From positions 1 to 64,000 of the forward strand of contig SWDM01000023.1 in assembly GCA_005116835.1 (NCBI GenBank): a DNA stretch of 64,000 bases. The letters are read 5' to 3'. The translations under genes and the position numbers were made by a program. Each line of letters starts with the position of its first letter. Position 1 is the first letter of the stretch. Source of the DNA: Nitrospira sp. (GTDB taxonomy: Bacteria; Nitrospirota; Nitrospiria; Nitrospirales; Nitrospiraceae). This document shows, piece after piece, positions 1 to 8,100 of the stretch. The notes beneath the pieces are model-generated. The model was not told where the DNA came from and did not search any database. It was given only the letters and a program-made list of their open reading frames with translations.

Positions 1-149
1 CAGGGTATGCCCGCCCTACGCAAATGCAGGAAGCGCGACTGAAAGGCTATGAAGGGGACTCCTGTCCGGAATGTAACCAATTCACGATGGTCCGAAATGG
101 CGTCTGTCTCAAATGCGATTCGTGCGGAGCGACGTCAGGATGCTCCTAA
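1..149 (+). CDS. nrdJ: B12-dependent (class II) ribonucleotide reductase, C-terminal end only
   Basis: The frame starting at base 3 is open from the window edge to a TAA at 147-149. It encodes a cysteine-rich tail, with CPEC, CLKCDSCG and a terminal TSGCS. In adenosylcobalamin-dependent ribonucleotide reductases such a tail ends the protein and is thought to shuttle reducing equivalents to the active site. The enzyme makes deoxyribonucleotides in the cytoplasm. Only about 48 residues are visible, so the catalytic domain, the start and any intein lie outside the window. Whether this copy is chromosomal or belongs to the mobile DNA to its right cannot be decided here. Recognition rests on the tail motif alone, which is distinctive. 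Confidence 0.85.
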   Translation, partial: GYARPTQMQEARLKGYEGDSCPECNQFTMVRNGVCLKCDSCGATSGCS

Positions 150-456
150 AATGTGTATCTATTTCAAGAGCACACCCCACCACGGCTCGCACTTTAACCA
201 GCAGAGCAACGATTGCTTTTCCAATATCTAAAGGAGACCCCTCGCGGAAACAATATTTGCCACCACAGTTAAAGACACAGCCAGTTATCTCCAAAGCGCA
301 ATCGGCCTGCGCCACTACAATCTCCAAATGGCTGGGGATAGCGAGGAAGAAGCCGGGGAAATCATTATGACCGCCGTAAAACACTGCTCCCAAGCACACA
401 CGCTGCCCCTGTCTCGTGACCCCATACAAGCCATCCCTGAACGGAAAAGGACACCT

Positions 457-879
457 ATGCACATCGTACTCACACTGCTCCTGAGCTACATCATCACGAC
501 AGACATGAATCTCAATGCCACCCCCGCACTCGCCGGTCCAGCACCGGAAATCGCTATTGTCCAAGATTGGCTGACCCAAGTAGATACCCACCACGATGCC
601 GCAAGCTGGACGTCTGCCTCGCAACATTTCCGCACCATGATCACGCAAACGCAATGGGAGCAAGCCCTCGCCACCTATCGGGCTCCCCTTGGAACACTGA
701 TCTCGAGAACCAATCCCGTAATACAACGCACGACCACAATGCCCGGCCTGCCAGACGGGAACTATGCCGGCATCATCTTTCATTCGTCGTTTAGCAAGAA
801 AGCCAATACGATAGAAACCGTAGTTCTGATCAAGGACACGGATCGACAATGGAGAGTCATGGGTTACACCATCAAGTAA
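457..879 (+). CDS. Secreted DUF4019-like protein
   Basis: A protein of about 140 residues. The start at 457 is chosen over an upstream in-frame ATG at 328 because AAAAGGA lies six bases before it and a hydrophobic export signal begins at once (MHIVLTLLLSY, ending near PALAG). The mature part has features of DUF4019: an early W (QDWL), a central ASWTSAS segment, a QWEQAL helix, a Y-x-x-I-I-F-like strand and a C-terminal RQWRVMGYTIK. DUF4019 proteins are small periplasmic proteins without a proven function. The gene is followed 28 bp later by the next ORF with a good ribosome site, so the two are probably cotranscribed. The family call is by eye. Confidence 0.6.
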   Translation: MHIVLTLLLSYIITTDMNLNATPALAGPAPEIAIVQDWLTQVDTHHDAASWTSASQHFRTMITQTQWEQALATYRAPLGTLISRTNPVIQRTTTMPGLPDGNYAGIIFHSSFSKKANTIETVVLIKDTDRQWRVMGYTIK

Positions 880-907
880 GAAAGTCGTACACAGGAGATC
901 CAAAACC

Positions 908-1180
908 ATGGCACCCGTGCTCGCTACGCCGACTCCACAGACCCACTGGCTCGCGCGTTGGCGACGACTCGCTAGCGTCACAGACGGTCTCACGCAAGAC
1001 GACCCTCGATTGCCCACCATCCTGACACTCTTAGAGCAATGCAGCGAGCATTGTCGCGAGGAGAATGATAATGCCTTCATACACATCGCCAAACAGATTA
1101 CCCACCTCATGGCATTACCCACGCCCCCGACCCTGCCCACCGACATCGAACCGCCCCATCCTCCTGCCTCTCTGCACTAA
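908..1180 (+). CDS. Small hypothetical protein
   Basis: A 90-residue protein preceded by CAGGAG about eight bases before the ATG, and placed in line between the DUF4019-like gene and the AAA ATPase gene (29 bp to the next start). It is soluble-looking, with a helical middle containing a CSEHC motif and a proline-rich tail (PTPPTLPTDIEPPHPP). No family is recognised. Its position and ribosome site support a real gene of the same mobile-element operon. An antisense ORF covers the region but has no comparable support. Confidence 0.5.
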   Translation: MAPVLATPTPQTHWLARWRRLASVTDGLTQDDPRLPTILTLLEQCSEHCREENDNAFIHIAKQITHLMALPTPPTLPTDIEPPHPPASLH

Positions 1181-1209
1181 CACCATCACACCCCCATCAC
1201 GGAGCCCCC

Positions 1210-2757
1210 ATGTCCACACCCCCTTCATTGGTTGAACAGTTTCGACAGGCCCGACGCGTATCTGTCCCGATTCTGGCGATCAACACCCCGGATCCGGCAA
1301 GCACCATAGAAACGCTTGTCAACAGCACGCGTCCAAAAGCGACACCGGCCGACAGCTCAGACGCGACGCCGACCAGCGTCGAGTCTCCCTTTCCTATCCT
1401 GAAGTGGGATCTCACCCATGGACTCATCGGCCTCAATCAGACTGGCAAGGAACTCCACGCCCAGTACGTGGACACAAACGACCAACAGATGACCTGCGAC
1501 CCGGTCGAAACCCTCCGGATACTCGAACGAATCCCCGGACGCGCCATTGTGTTCTTCCAAGGTGCGCATCGTGTACTCAATCATGACGGGGTCGTCCAAG
1601 GCGTCTGGAATCTTCGCGACGTGTATAAGAGTTCCGGCGCCACGCTGGTGATGCTCGGCGTCAACATCACCATTCCGGCCGATCTCACCCACGACGTCTT
1701 GACCTTGACGGAGCCGCTCCCCACGAGCGGCACACTCCAACAGATTTATCTTGCACAACATGAGGCGGCACAGATCCCAGCTCCAACCGACGATGAGACC
1801 GAACGCGCCCTCGATGCCCTCCAAGGCCTGGCTGCCTTCTCAGCGGAACAAGTCATTGCCCTCGCCATGCGTCCCACTGGGGTCGAGATTCCTCAACTAT
1901 GGGCCCGGAAAAAACACCTCATCGATAGTACCCCCGGGCTCCGAATTTGGAACGGCACGCAAACCTTCGACGACATCGGCGGCTTAGTCGGGATCAAAGC
2001 CTGCGCACGGCGAATCATTCGCTCAAAGCGACGGCCGCGTGCCGTCGTCTTTCTAGATGAATTAGAAAAGATCCTGGCTGGAGCGGGAGCCGACGGGCCG
2101 TCGCAATCCGATCTCTCACGGCAGATGCTCGGCACACTCCTGAGCTATATGGAAGATCACCAAGCAGGCGGACTCTTACTGACCGGCATACAAGGGACCA
2201 GTAAATCGATGTTTGCCAAAGCCATGGGGGCAGAAGCCAGCGTCCCGACCATCCAGTTCAACATGAATGAAGTCAAAGGCTCCCTGGTCGGAGAAACCGA
2301 GCGACAACTCCGTCAAGCCCTCGACATCATTTCGGCGGTCTCCCAAGATCAAGCCTTGTTTGTCGCCACGAGCAATTCCATCGCCTCCTTGCCCCCGGAA
2401 CTGATTCGGCGCTTTACCTACGGAACCTGGTTCTTTGATCTTCCGACCGCACCGGAAAAAGCACTCATTTGGACGCTCTATCGACGCAAATACGAGCTCA
2501 CCATAGATGATCCGCTGCCGGAAGACCGGAACTGGACCGGGGCAGAAATTTTCCGGTGTGCAAAGCTCAGCTGGGAATTCAGCATCCCACTCAAAGAGGC
2601 CGCACAATACATTATCCCGATGGCAACCAGCGCCAAGGAAACCGTCAAAAAACAACGTGAGCAAGCTCAACAGGCGTACCTCTCGGCCAGTACTGGGAGC
2701 GTCTATCGAATCGAATCCGACGTCCCCAAAACAGGACCCCGACAGTTCGCAGCCTGA
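1210..2757 (+). CDS. AAA+ ATPase with Walker B placed before Walker A
   Basis: 515 residues. Roughly residues 1-240 are an N-terminal region of unclear fold. From about 250 the protein resembles Ycf46/SpoVK-like AAA+ ATPases, opening with FDDIGGL, but the usual order is changed. The Walker B strand VVFLDELEK (D283, E284) and its following helix (MLGTLLSYMED) come first. Then come Walker A GIQGTSKS (326-333), a VGETERQLR helix, sensor-1 ATSN (386-389) and a paired arginine RR (400-401). All motifs are present and the frame is intact, so this is not a frameshift artefact. The product probably binds and hydrolyses ATP as a ring to remodel a partner. It heads a module with a DUF3150-like protein and a primase, suggesting DNA replication or a phage/plasmid function. 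AAA membership is secure; the role is inferred. Confidence 0.8.
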   Translation: MSTPPSLVEQFRQARRVSVPILAINTPDPASTIETLVNSTRPKATPADSSDATPTSVESPFPILKWDLTHGLIGLNQTGKELHAQYVDTNDQQMTCDPVETLRILERIPGRAIVFFQGAHRVLNHDGVVQGVWNLRDVYKSSGATLVMLGVNITIPADLTHDVLTLTEPLPTSGTLQQIYLAQHEAAQIPAPTDDETERALDALQGLAAFSAEQVIALAMRPTGVEIPQLWARKKHLIDSTPGLRIWNGTQTFDDIGGLVGIKACARRIIRSKRRPRAVVFLDELEKILAGAGADGPSQSDLSRQMLGTLLSYMEDHQAGGLLLTGIQGTSKSMFAKAMGAEASVPTIQFNMNEVKGSLVGETERQLRQALDIISAVSQDQALFVATSNSIASLPPELIRRFTYGTWFFDLPTAPEKALIWTLYRRKYELTIDDPLPEDRNWTGAEIFRCAKLSWEFSIPLKEAAQYIIPMATSAKETVKKQREQAQQAYLSASTGSVYRIESDVPKTGPRQFAA

Positions 2758-2952
2758 ACATTTAAAACGGACCCTATGGGAGCACACCGATCTGACACAG
2801 CACCACCCCAAACGGAGACCGACTCACAGGCACCGAATCAGACGTCACGGTTCACAAACAGCAACACGACCTCGTCTAGACAGTGACCCTGGCCGACGCA
2901 GACATCATCGTGAAACACGTCCACGCACATTTACACTTACATGAGGCACACC

Positions 2953-3960
2953 ATGTCCACCACTATCGAGAACAGCCGAACCCTACACGAGGGTCTCAGC
3001 ATCACCAGAACCAGTCAGCCCTTTCGCCCACTCTGGGATCAAGCCATTTGCGTCATCCTCACCATGCATAAGCTCGGAATCCGCCGCCGCGTCACCAAAA
3101 CCGTCTCAGAGGAAGACCAGACTCGCCCACTCCCAGAGTCCACGAGCACCTCGCTCCTCTCGATCGATACCGATGAGACACGCATCCTCGTGACCAAAAC
3201 GATCTTGGCCTGTCCGGAATATCAGGCCATCCTGAAACTGTACCGACTGACCAAACATCAAATCGACAAACTTGTTCTGCCCTCAGGCATGAAGCCAGGG
3301 GTCTATCTCATTCCCTTAGATCTGCTCGAAGAACTCAACGCCATCCTCGCGGCCGCACGCCAAGCCCTCGAACCGTTAGTCGAGCAGTTCTGCCTGGTCT
3401 ACCCCGTGTCGATTGCGAACGATCACCTCAACCTGAAAGACGCATTCGATTCCGATGACTACCCCGATGTCGCTACCGTCCGTGAGGCCTTCACCCTTGA
3501 GACCCAATACATCACATGGGATTTACCCTCCAGTCTCGGATCCGTCAGTGAAGCCCTCATCCAACAAGAGCAGCAGCGGGCACGCACAAAAGTCCAGACC
3601 ATCTTGACCGATATCACGACCAATCTGAGCTCGGTCATGCACGAACTCGTCACCCACCTGGTCGATCGACTCTCACCGGATGTGAATGGCAACGCCAAGC
3701 GGTTTCACGCCTCGACGGTCACCAACTTGATGGAATTTATTGGACGATTCAATGCCAGGAACCTGGGACAGAATGTTGACTTGGAACAGATCGTCAACCA
3801 GGCCAAACAATTGCTGGTGGGCATCAACCCTCAACACTTGCGACAACAAGAGCCATTGGCAAAAGCACTCCAAACTGGCATGCACCAAGTAAAGACCCAA
3901 CTCGATCAACTCCTCGCCAAACCACCCACGCGCCAATACCAATGGGATGACGCCGCCTAA
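2953..3960 (+). CDS. DUF3150-like phage/plasmid protein
   Basis: About 335 residues. ATGs occur at 2941 and 2953; the second is preferred because TGAGG lies at the right distance before it. The protein is mainly helical and polar. A central stretch (ARQALEPLVEQFCLVYP, then VREAFTLETQYI) resembles DUF3150, a family found in phages and plasmids beside an AAA ATPase. That is the position it has here, 195 bp after the ATPase gene and 66 bp before a primase gene. The C-terminal third is a run of amphipathic helices that may form a coiled coil. Function is unknown; a partner or substrate of the AAA protein is the simplest inference. The family call is moderately uncertain. Confidence 0.5.
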   Translation: MSTTIENSRTLHEGLSITRTSQPFRPLWDQAICVILTMHKLGIRRRVTKTVSEEDQTRPLPESTSTSLLSIDTDETRILVTKTILACPEYQAILKLYRLTKHQIDKLVLPSGMKPGVYLIPLDLLEELNAILAAARQALEPLVEQFCLVYPVSIANDHLNLKDAFDSDDYPDVATVREAFTLETQYITWDLPSSLGSVSEALIQQEQQRARTKVQTILTDITTNLSSVMHELVTHLVDRLSPDVNGNAKRFHASTVTNLMEFIGRFNARNLGQNVDLEQIVNQAKQLLVGINPQHLRQQEPLAKALQTGMHQVKTQLDQLLAKPPTRQYQWDDAA

Positions 3961-4026
3961 CACACGGCACCACACCCGACATTCCGTTCAACACATCACT
4001 CAGCCAGACAAAGGACTCCGGACGAC

Positions 4027-5058
4027 ATGCCCATCACGCCGCAGGACATCGCCCACCTCAGACAAATCAATCTCATTGCATACCTCGAAAACTTAGGCCA
4101 TCAGCCAGCCCCTGGCCAACACAAACCTCATCACGCTCTGTATCACTCACCCCTGAGAAAAGACCGTAACCCCTCGTTCTCCGTCTCCTTCGTGAATGGG
4201 GCCTGGCTTTGGTATGATTTTGCACAACCTGATCACCATGGCGATATTATTGATTTCGTCCAAGCCTACTTCCATCTCGAGTTCAAGGAAGCCGTCGAGC
4301 GCCTCTTGCGATCCGGCAACGCCCCTGCGCCTCAAAAAACGGCTCCCGCGACACCCTCGCCACAAAGCGAAACGGAACGCGCCCTCCACGCCAGAAAGCT
4401 CTATCATCATGCCAAAGCCAATATGACGGCGCACCGAGAAGAAGAACTGCGCGCTTATTTTGAGATGTACCGACTTCCCTACTACGCCCACCTGGGAGCC
4501 GTCTGGCTCCCACTGGGAGAACTCAATCTGCCCTACATCGCCTTCCCATTGCCTTCGCCCAACGTCCATTTCATGCAAGGATTGATGTGCCGGGCGTTAC
4601 GGGATACACCTGATGACTATCGCCGCCGCTTCCGCGGTAACCGTTCGCCGTGGATCATGCGACGGCGCGACGCACCGATTCTGATTACGGAGAGCATCAT
4701 GGACTGTCTCAGTAGCGATGTCCTCTTTGGACCCGTCTTTACCCTCTGCGCCCTCAATGGACTGCCCAAACCGGAATCCGTCTGGCCATTTCTTGAACGG
4801 CTCAAGCCCAAAATTATCTACCTCGCGCTCGATAATGATCTCCCATCGGATGATCCGAAAATCAAGAAAGGGCCTGAACTCCAACGGGAGCTGGTGGATC
4901 TGCTCTCCACAAAGGGCATTCATACGATGGACGTGCAAGTCCATCATCAGGCTGGTGTCAAAGACCTCCATCGACTCTGGTTACAACAGCCAACACGCAT
5001 TTCCGGCTACCATCTGTCCCGATCCGGCATTCACCATCCGGCGCAATCCACCTCCTAA
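4027..5058 (+). CDS. CHC2/TOPRIM-type DNA primase
   Basis: 343 residues, start preceded by AAGGA. The N-terminal region (residues about 5-95) has the CHC2-like primase pattern YHSPLRKDRNPSFSVS followed by WYDF and GDIIDFVQ, but without zinc cysteines, as in several phage and plasmid primases. A variable linker follows. The TOPRIM part shows the catalytic glutamate in ILITESIMDCLSS and the acidic pair in YLALDND, then a KGPELQREL helix. The protein should prime DNA synthesis or act as a TOPRIM nucleotidyl transferase in replication of the mobile element. No helicase domain is fused to it. It is the last gene of the AAA/DUF3150-like module. Confidence 0.75.
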   Translation: MPITPQDIAHLRQINLIAYLENLGHQPAPGQHKPHHALYHSPLRKDRNPSFSVSFVNGAWLWYDFAQPDHHGDIIDFVQAYFHLEFKEAVERLLRSGNAPAPQKTAPATPSPQSETERALHARKLYHHAKANMTAHREEELRAYFEMYRLPYYAHLGAVWLPLGELNLPYIAFPLPSPNVHFMQGLMCRALRDTPDDYRRRFRGNRSPWIMRRRDAPILITESIMDCLSSDVLFGPVFTLCALNGLPKPESVWPFLERLKPKIIYLALDNDLPSDDPKIKKGPELQRELVDLLSTKGIHTMDVQVHHQAGVKDLHRLWLQQPTRISGYHLSRSGIHHPAQSTS

Positions 5059-5269
5059 CCGTGTCCACCCACGGACCATCACACCTGCTTCCGATCGCAG
5101 CTCCTACGCCAAATATGCAAGCCGTTTTTCAGCCACTCATCAACAAAACCCGCTTTCCCGGCCTTCAAGGAACTAGGAGCCGCAGCGACACGCGCAGCGG
5201 CCAGACCTGAGCGAAGCGTAAGAACGCCGCGCTTAACCCCTTGATCTAACTCGTTCCACTAGATACCTC

Positions 5270-5298
5270 TTGACCACCTGAACCTTTTAAAGTACACT
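5270..5298 (+). promoter_or_regulatory. Sigma-70-type promoter of the toxin-antitoxin pair
   Basis: TTGACC at 5270-5275 and TACACT at 5293-5298 are separated by 17 bp, 24 bp before the start of the toxin gene. The preceding 200 bases (5059-5269) hold no credible gene. No operator palindrome for the antitoxin is obvious. Confidence 0.5.
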
Positions 5299-5322
5299 GA
5301 ATCTTATATGGTACGGTAACGC

Positions 5323-5679
5323 ATGACAGAGAAACAAAAAACCCCTTTGAGTTTTTACCGGACACCTTCAGGAGTGGAGCCGGTGAGGGAGTTTATAAAA
5401 CGACTTCCCACGGAGGATAGAAAGGTTCTTGGCAGCGATATTCTCGCCGCTCAATGGAAGTGGCCTGTTGGGATGCCCCTCTGTCGGCCGATGGGAGCCA
5501 GATTATATGAAATCCGCACTGCCTTACCGAGTCGCCGCATAGCCAGAACCCTTCTTATCTACTGGCAAAAGCAGCTTGTCGCATTGCACGCCTTTATAAA
5601 AAAGACCAAAACTACACCGGAAGCAGATTTAAAACTTGCACGTAAACGCCAAAAGGAGATTGAACATGAAAAAGAATAA
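5323..5679 (+). CDS. higB: HigB/Gp49-family toxin
   Basis: 118 residues of the phage-derived Gp49-like/RelE superfamily: an N-terminal SFYRTPSGVEPVREFIKRLP, a GARLYEIRT strand, and a late strand-helix of the type LIYWQKQLVALHAFIKKTKTTP. Proteins of this family cleave mRNA during translation when not bound by antitoxin. The toxin comes first and its 3' end overlaps the antitoxin ORF by 14 bp, the usual higBA order. A promoter sits just upstream. The pair lies between the primase and a dead TnpB, in accessory DNA, so it may help retain the element. Confidence 0.85.
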   Translation: MTEKQKTPLSFYRTPSGVEPVREFIKRLPTEDRKVLGSDILAAQWKWPVGMPLCRPMGARLYEIRTALPSRRIARTLLIYWQKQLVALHAFIKKTKTTPEADLKLARKRQKEIEHEKE

Positions 5680-5947
5680 ACACATCGGCTCGTCTATTGA
5701 CGACCTCATGAAAGAAGAAGGCTGGCTCGAAGAAGCGCAAGGAAAAGCGATCAAGGAAGTTATCGCATGGCAGCTCTCACAGGCGATGGAGAAGAAGCAT
5801 ATTTCCAAAACAACAATGGCAACCCGGCTCAAGACCAGCCGGACACAGGTCAACCGTATCCTCAGTGCCAAATCAGATGTAACGCTTTCCAGCTTGCAAC
5901 GTGCCGCCGCCCTTGTCGGCAGACGCTTGAAAATAGAGCTTGTTTAA
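5666..5947 (+). CDS. higA: HigA-type XRE antitoxin
   Basis: About 93 residues. The start at 5666 (MKKNKHIGSS) is preferred over an in-frame ATG at 5636 because AAAGGAGA lies just before it and the antitoxin then overlaps the toxin gene by 14 bp. After an acidic N-terminal segment (DDLMKEEGWLEEAQ), an XRE helix-turn-helix follows: ISKTTMATRLKTSRTQVNRIL, then a helix with VTLSSLQRAAALVGR. It should bind and neutralise the HigB toxin and repress the shared promoter. The stop is followed nine bases later by a hairpin. Confidence 0.85.
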   Translation: MKKNKHIGSSIDDLMKEEGWLEEAQGKAIKEVIAWQLSQAMEKKHISKTTMATRLKTSRTQVNRILSAKSDVTLSSLQRAAALVGRRLKIELV

Positions 5948-5955
5948 ACTTGAAC

Positions 5956-5981
5956 ATTCCCCGTAGCAAGCTACGTGGAAT
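5956..5981. repeat. Hairpin after the antitoxin gene
   Basis: ATTCC and GTAGC face GCTAC and GGAAT across a two-base loop. It may terminate the toxin-antitoxin transcript or be the hairpin end of the decayed IS605-type insertion that starts here. Its core resembles the hairpin at the other end of that insertion (6582-6601). Confidence 0.45.
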
Positions 5982-6605
5982 CACAAGTTGATGCGGAACG
6001 CAACCGTATCCCGCGCATCGCCAATGGAATGATCGGCATCGACCCAGGCTTCAATGATGTAATCACCACTTCGGGCGGCGAGAAAGTACCTCACCCGAAA
6101 GAATTGCAGCAATCCATCGAGCGCCCGGGACAAGCCCAGCGCGGTATCAATAGAAAGCTCGTGGCACGGCTGCATGAGCGTATCAAAAACCAACGGAAAG
6201 ACAGAAACCACAGGGTGTCGTTGCGGTTGGTGCAGGAAAATTCCTTGATCGTTTTCTCAAAGGACAACATCAAGGGAATGGCAAAGAAGTTTGGGAAGTC
6301 AGTGGCATCAAGTGGTCACGCGGAACTTCGTAATCAGATCGCGTACAAATGCCTTGCAGGCGGTACGCGATATATGGAAGTTTCTGGCAGGAATTCCACA
6401 AAGACATGCTCATCGTGCGGCTCGTTATCCGGGCCAAGCGGGTTGAGTATGCTTTCAGTAAGGCAATGGAGTTGTGGCTGTGGAGCCAAGCACCACAGAG
6501 ATGTCAATGCTGCCGTCAACACTCTTTTGCTGGGCATGGAATGTGCTGCGTTGCAAGAATTACGTAATTCTTCCCGGAATCCCCCGGCTTTAGCCGTGGG
6601 GAGGT
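5975..6605 (+). pseudogene. Truncated, catalytically damaged TnpB (IS200/IS605 family)
   Basis: The frame opens at a GTG (5975) and runs to 6721, but TnpB homology ends near 6605. The N-terminal half of a normal TnpB (about 370-400 residues) is missing. What remains includes RuvC-I GIDPGFN, the LVQENSLIV-IKGMAKK region, the zinc ribbon CSSCG...CGCG and RuvC-III HHRDVNAAVN. The RuvC-II glutamate normally found in the VVEDLN-like stretch is replaced (FSKDN, apparently Ser), so nuclease activity is unlikely. Internal spacing is also shorter than usual. No TnpA is nearby. The reading frame continues past the element into unrelated sequence. A dead relic is the best reading; a domesticated nuclease-dead TnpB is less likely because the N-terminal part is gone. 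Confidence 0.75.
6557..6605 (+). repeat. IS200/IS605 right end and omegaRNA-like 3' region
   Basis: A perfect 14-bp palindrome (6557-6570) is followed by the hairpin CCCCGGCT-TT-AGCCGTGGGG (6582-6601) and GAGGTTCA. In IS605-type elements the end of tnpB overlaps the right end in this way, and in active elements this region forms the 3' part of the guide RNA. Here it accompanies a decayed tnpB. Confidence 0.6.
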
Positions 6606-6674
6606 TCACTATGGACACACCGGACAGCCCCCGCATCCTCACGAACGGCAATCCCACGCGATGGCGAGCCATCA

Positions 6675-7370
6675 TCATACCGATCCGAATCGGCGAGCAT
6701 CGTCCCGCGAATCCGGCATAAGACCATAGACCATCGCGATACGACACCAGTCTTCCGCGGTTCTGGTGTTGAACCGCTCCTGCAACGCCCGCCGCTGGCT
6801 CACCACCTCCGATTCGGGACACCCAAATTGATGGGCCAGCTCGGCAGTCGTCGCCCCATGAATCACCCCACACACGACCAACACATCGTCGGCCGACAAG
6901 AATCCCCTTCGAACTGATTCAGACACAATTCTCCGAGCAACGCAGTCCAGTGTCCACTGTCTCCGCACCGAATCGGGAACAGCGCTCCCTCCGCCCAGCA
7001 CCACCCCAACAATCCGCCCAAACTCTTCATGCCCCGCCGACTTCACAAGATACCCATGAGCCCCAGCTGCCAACGTCCGCGCCACCAGCCAGCCTTGATC
7101 GTACATCGAGCACGCCACCACTTTACTGTCTCGGAAATCAGTACGAAATCGCCGAATCAGCCCCAACCCAGACTCATGAGGAAGGGAAAGATCAACAAAC
7201 ACCAACACCGGCACATGGGATCGCCCCATCCGAATCGCGTCCTCCCCAGTGGCCACACTCTCAACCAACACCTCCTCGGTCATTTCCTTCTGTCCTTGAA
7301 CCAACTCCAAATGGCGACGAATACCTTCAGCGAAATACCCGGATCCGTCCACCACGAAGACGCGCACCAT
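6675..7370 (-). CDS. NarL/FixJ-type response regulator (divergent)
   Basis: About 231 residues from the preferred start at 7370 (MVRVFVVDG), which has GGAGGGG about ten bases upstream; in-frame ATGs at 7442 and 7436 are alternatives. The receiver domain keeps the phospho-acceptor aspartate (FVDLSLPHESG), the serine switch position (ACSMYD) and the lysine (YLVKSA). The N-terminal acidic pair is reduced to one Asp (VVDGS). The C-terminal half resembles a LuxR/GerE helix-turn-helix (LSADDVLVVCGVIHGATTAELAHQFGCPESEVVSQRRAL) but is divergent. No sensor kinase is adjacent. The gene reads against the neighbouring plus-strand genes and shares their C-rich plus strand. Confidence 0.7.
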   Translation of the reverse strand: MVRVFVVDGSGYFAEGIRRHLELVQGQKEMTEEVLVESVATGEDAIRMGRSHVPVLVFVDLSLPHESGLGLIRRFRTDFRDSKVVACSMYDQGWLVARTLAAGAHGYLVKSAGHEEFGRIVGVVLGGGSAVPDSVRRQWTLDCVARRIVSESVRRGFLSADDVLVVCGVIHGATTAELAHQFGCPESEVVSQRRALQERFNTRTAEDWCRIAMVYGLMPDSRDDARRFGSV

Positions 7371-7990
7371 TACGCGCTGCCCCTCCAGATCCCACAACGC
7401 ATCATATCGACTTCCTCTCTCAGTGATTAGATGCATAACCAATCACACACCCTGCCTAGTTCTACGAGACGGACCAACTCCCAAAACACGGGGCCTCGCA
7501 CTCTCACCGAAACCTGACCACCCTCGCGCAACAAGGAATCTGCGGGCTCGAACTCGTGCTCCCACCTGACTACGACCGAACCCTGTTCACTACTTTCGGC
7601 GCCAGCCTCGTCATCACGCAAGAAATCAAATGACCAGAAACCCGATCCCGTATCTTCCTCCTAGGCAAGGCACCCCATGGCCCTCCTCGCCACAAGGGGA
7701 CACCCGCACGCACCGATGCTGGCACAGGACAGGATGTTTTAGAGAGAAGATAAGGAGCACCGAACCGTTAGTAGACCACCACACAGCAGAAAGGACACTG
7801 TTGGACCATGAAACGCATACATGTCAATGCCCTCGTCCCACGCGCTTCAGGCTCGAAATGGAATCAAAGTGCTACGACGGAAGCGTCCAACATCGCCCTC
7901 GGAGTCAAAACGTGCTTACAAGACCTCTTGAAATGAAACGGGGTGAAAGGCCTCCGACATACGCACCTCTAGCTCGAAGTCACCATTACC
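7371..7990. other. Gene-poor spacer left of the 7.5-kb insertion
   Basis: No convincing gene. A short plus-strand frame ending in a TGA at 7631-7633 reads plausible protein (LAQQGICGLELVLPPDYDRT then LFTTFGASLVITQEIK) but has no start codon after the previous stop, so it may be the tail of a decayed gene. The rest has no recognisable product. Confidence 0.4.
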
Positions 7991-8100
7991 TGCGTATTAT
8001 GCTCCAAATGAGCCAATGATTATGCTCGAAACCAGCCATCTGAAATGCTGCAAATCAGCCACCTGTTGCGTTCGAAGTCAGCCACTCAGCGCTTGTGGCC
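7991..8100 (+). repeat. Left IS21-type terminal repeats
   Basis: Four motif copies at 22-24 bp spacing, each of the form (A/G)(T/C)G(C/T)T(C/G)(C/G)AA(A/G)(T/C)(C/G)AGCCA, beginning at about 7999, 8022, 8045 and 8068. About 70 bp of this end match the right end in inverted orientation at roughly three quarters of positions, by hand alignment. Confidence 0.65.

Noticed and set aside
109-1146. 345-codon minus-strand ORF opposite the DUF4019 and small hypothetical genes
   Set aside because: No domain or ribosome site; it is the antisense shadow of plus-strand genes with better starts and a signal peptide.
5059-5269. Possible small RNA or further gene before the toxin-antitoxin pair
   Set aside because: No ORF, terminator or stable fold stands out; only the promoter at 5270-5298 is supported.
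7999-8085. Evenly spaced repeats considered as a CRISPR array
   Set aside because: Units are about 17 bp with 5-7-bp gaps and diverge in sequence; there are no spacers, and the pattern fits IS21 transposase-binding repeats with inverted partner and target duplication.
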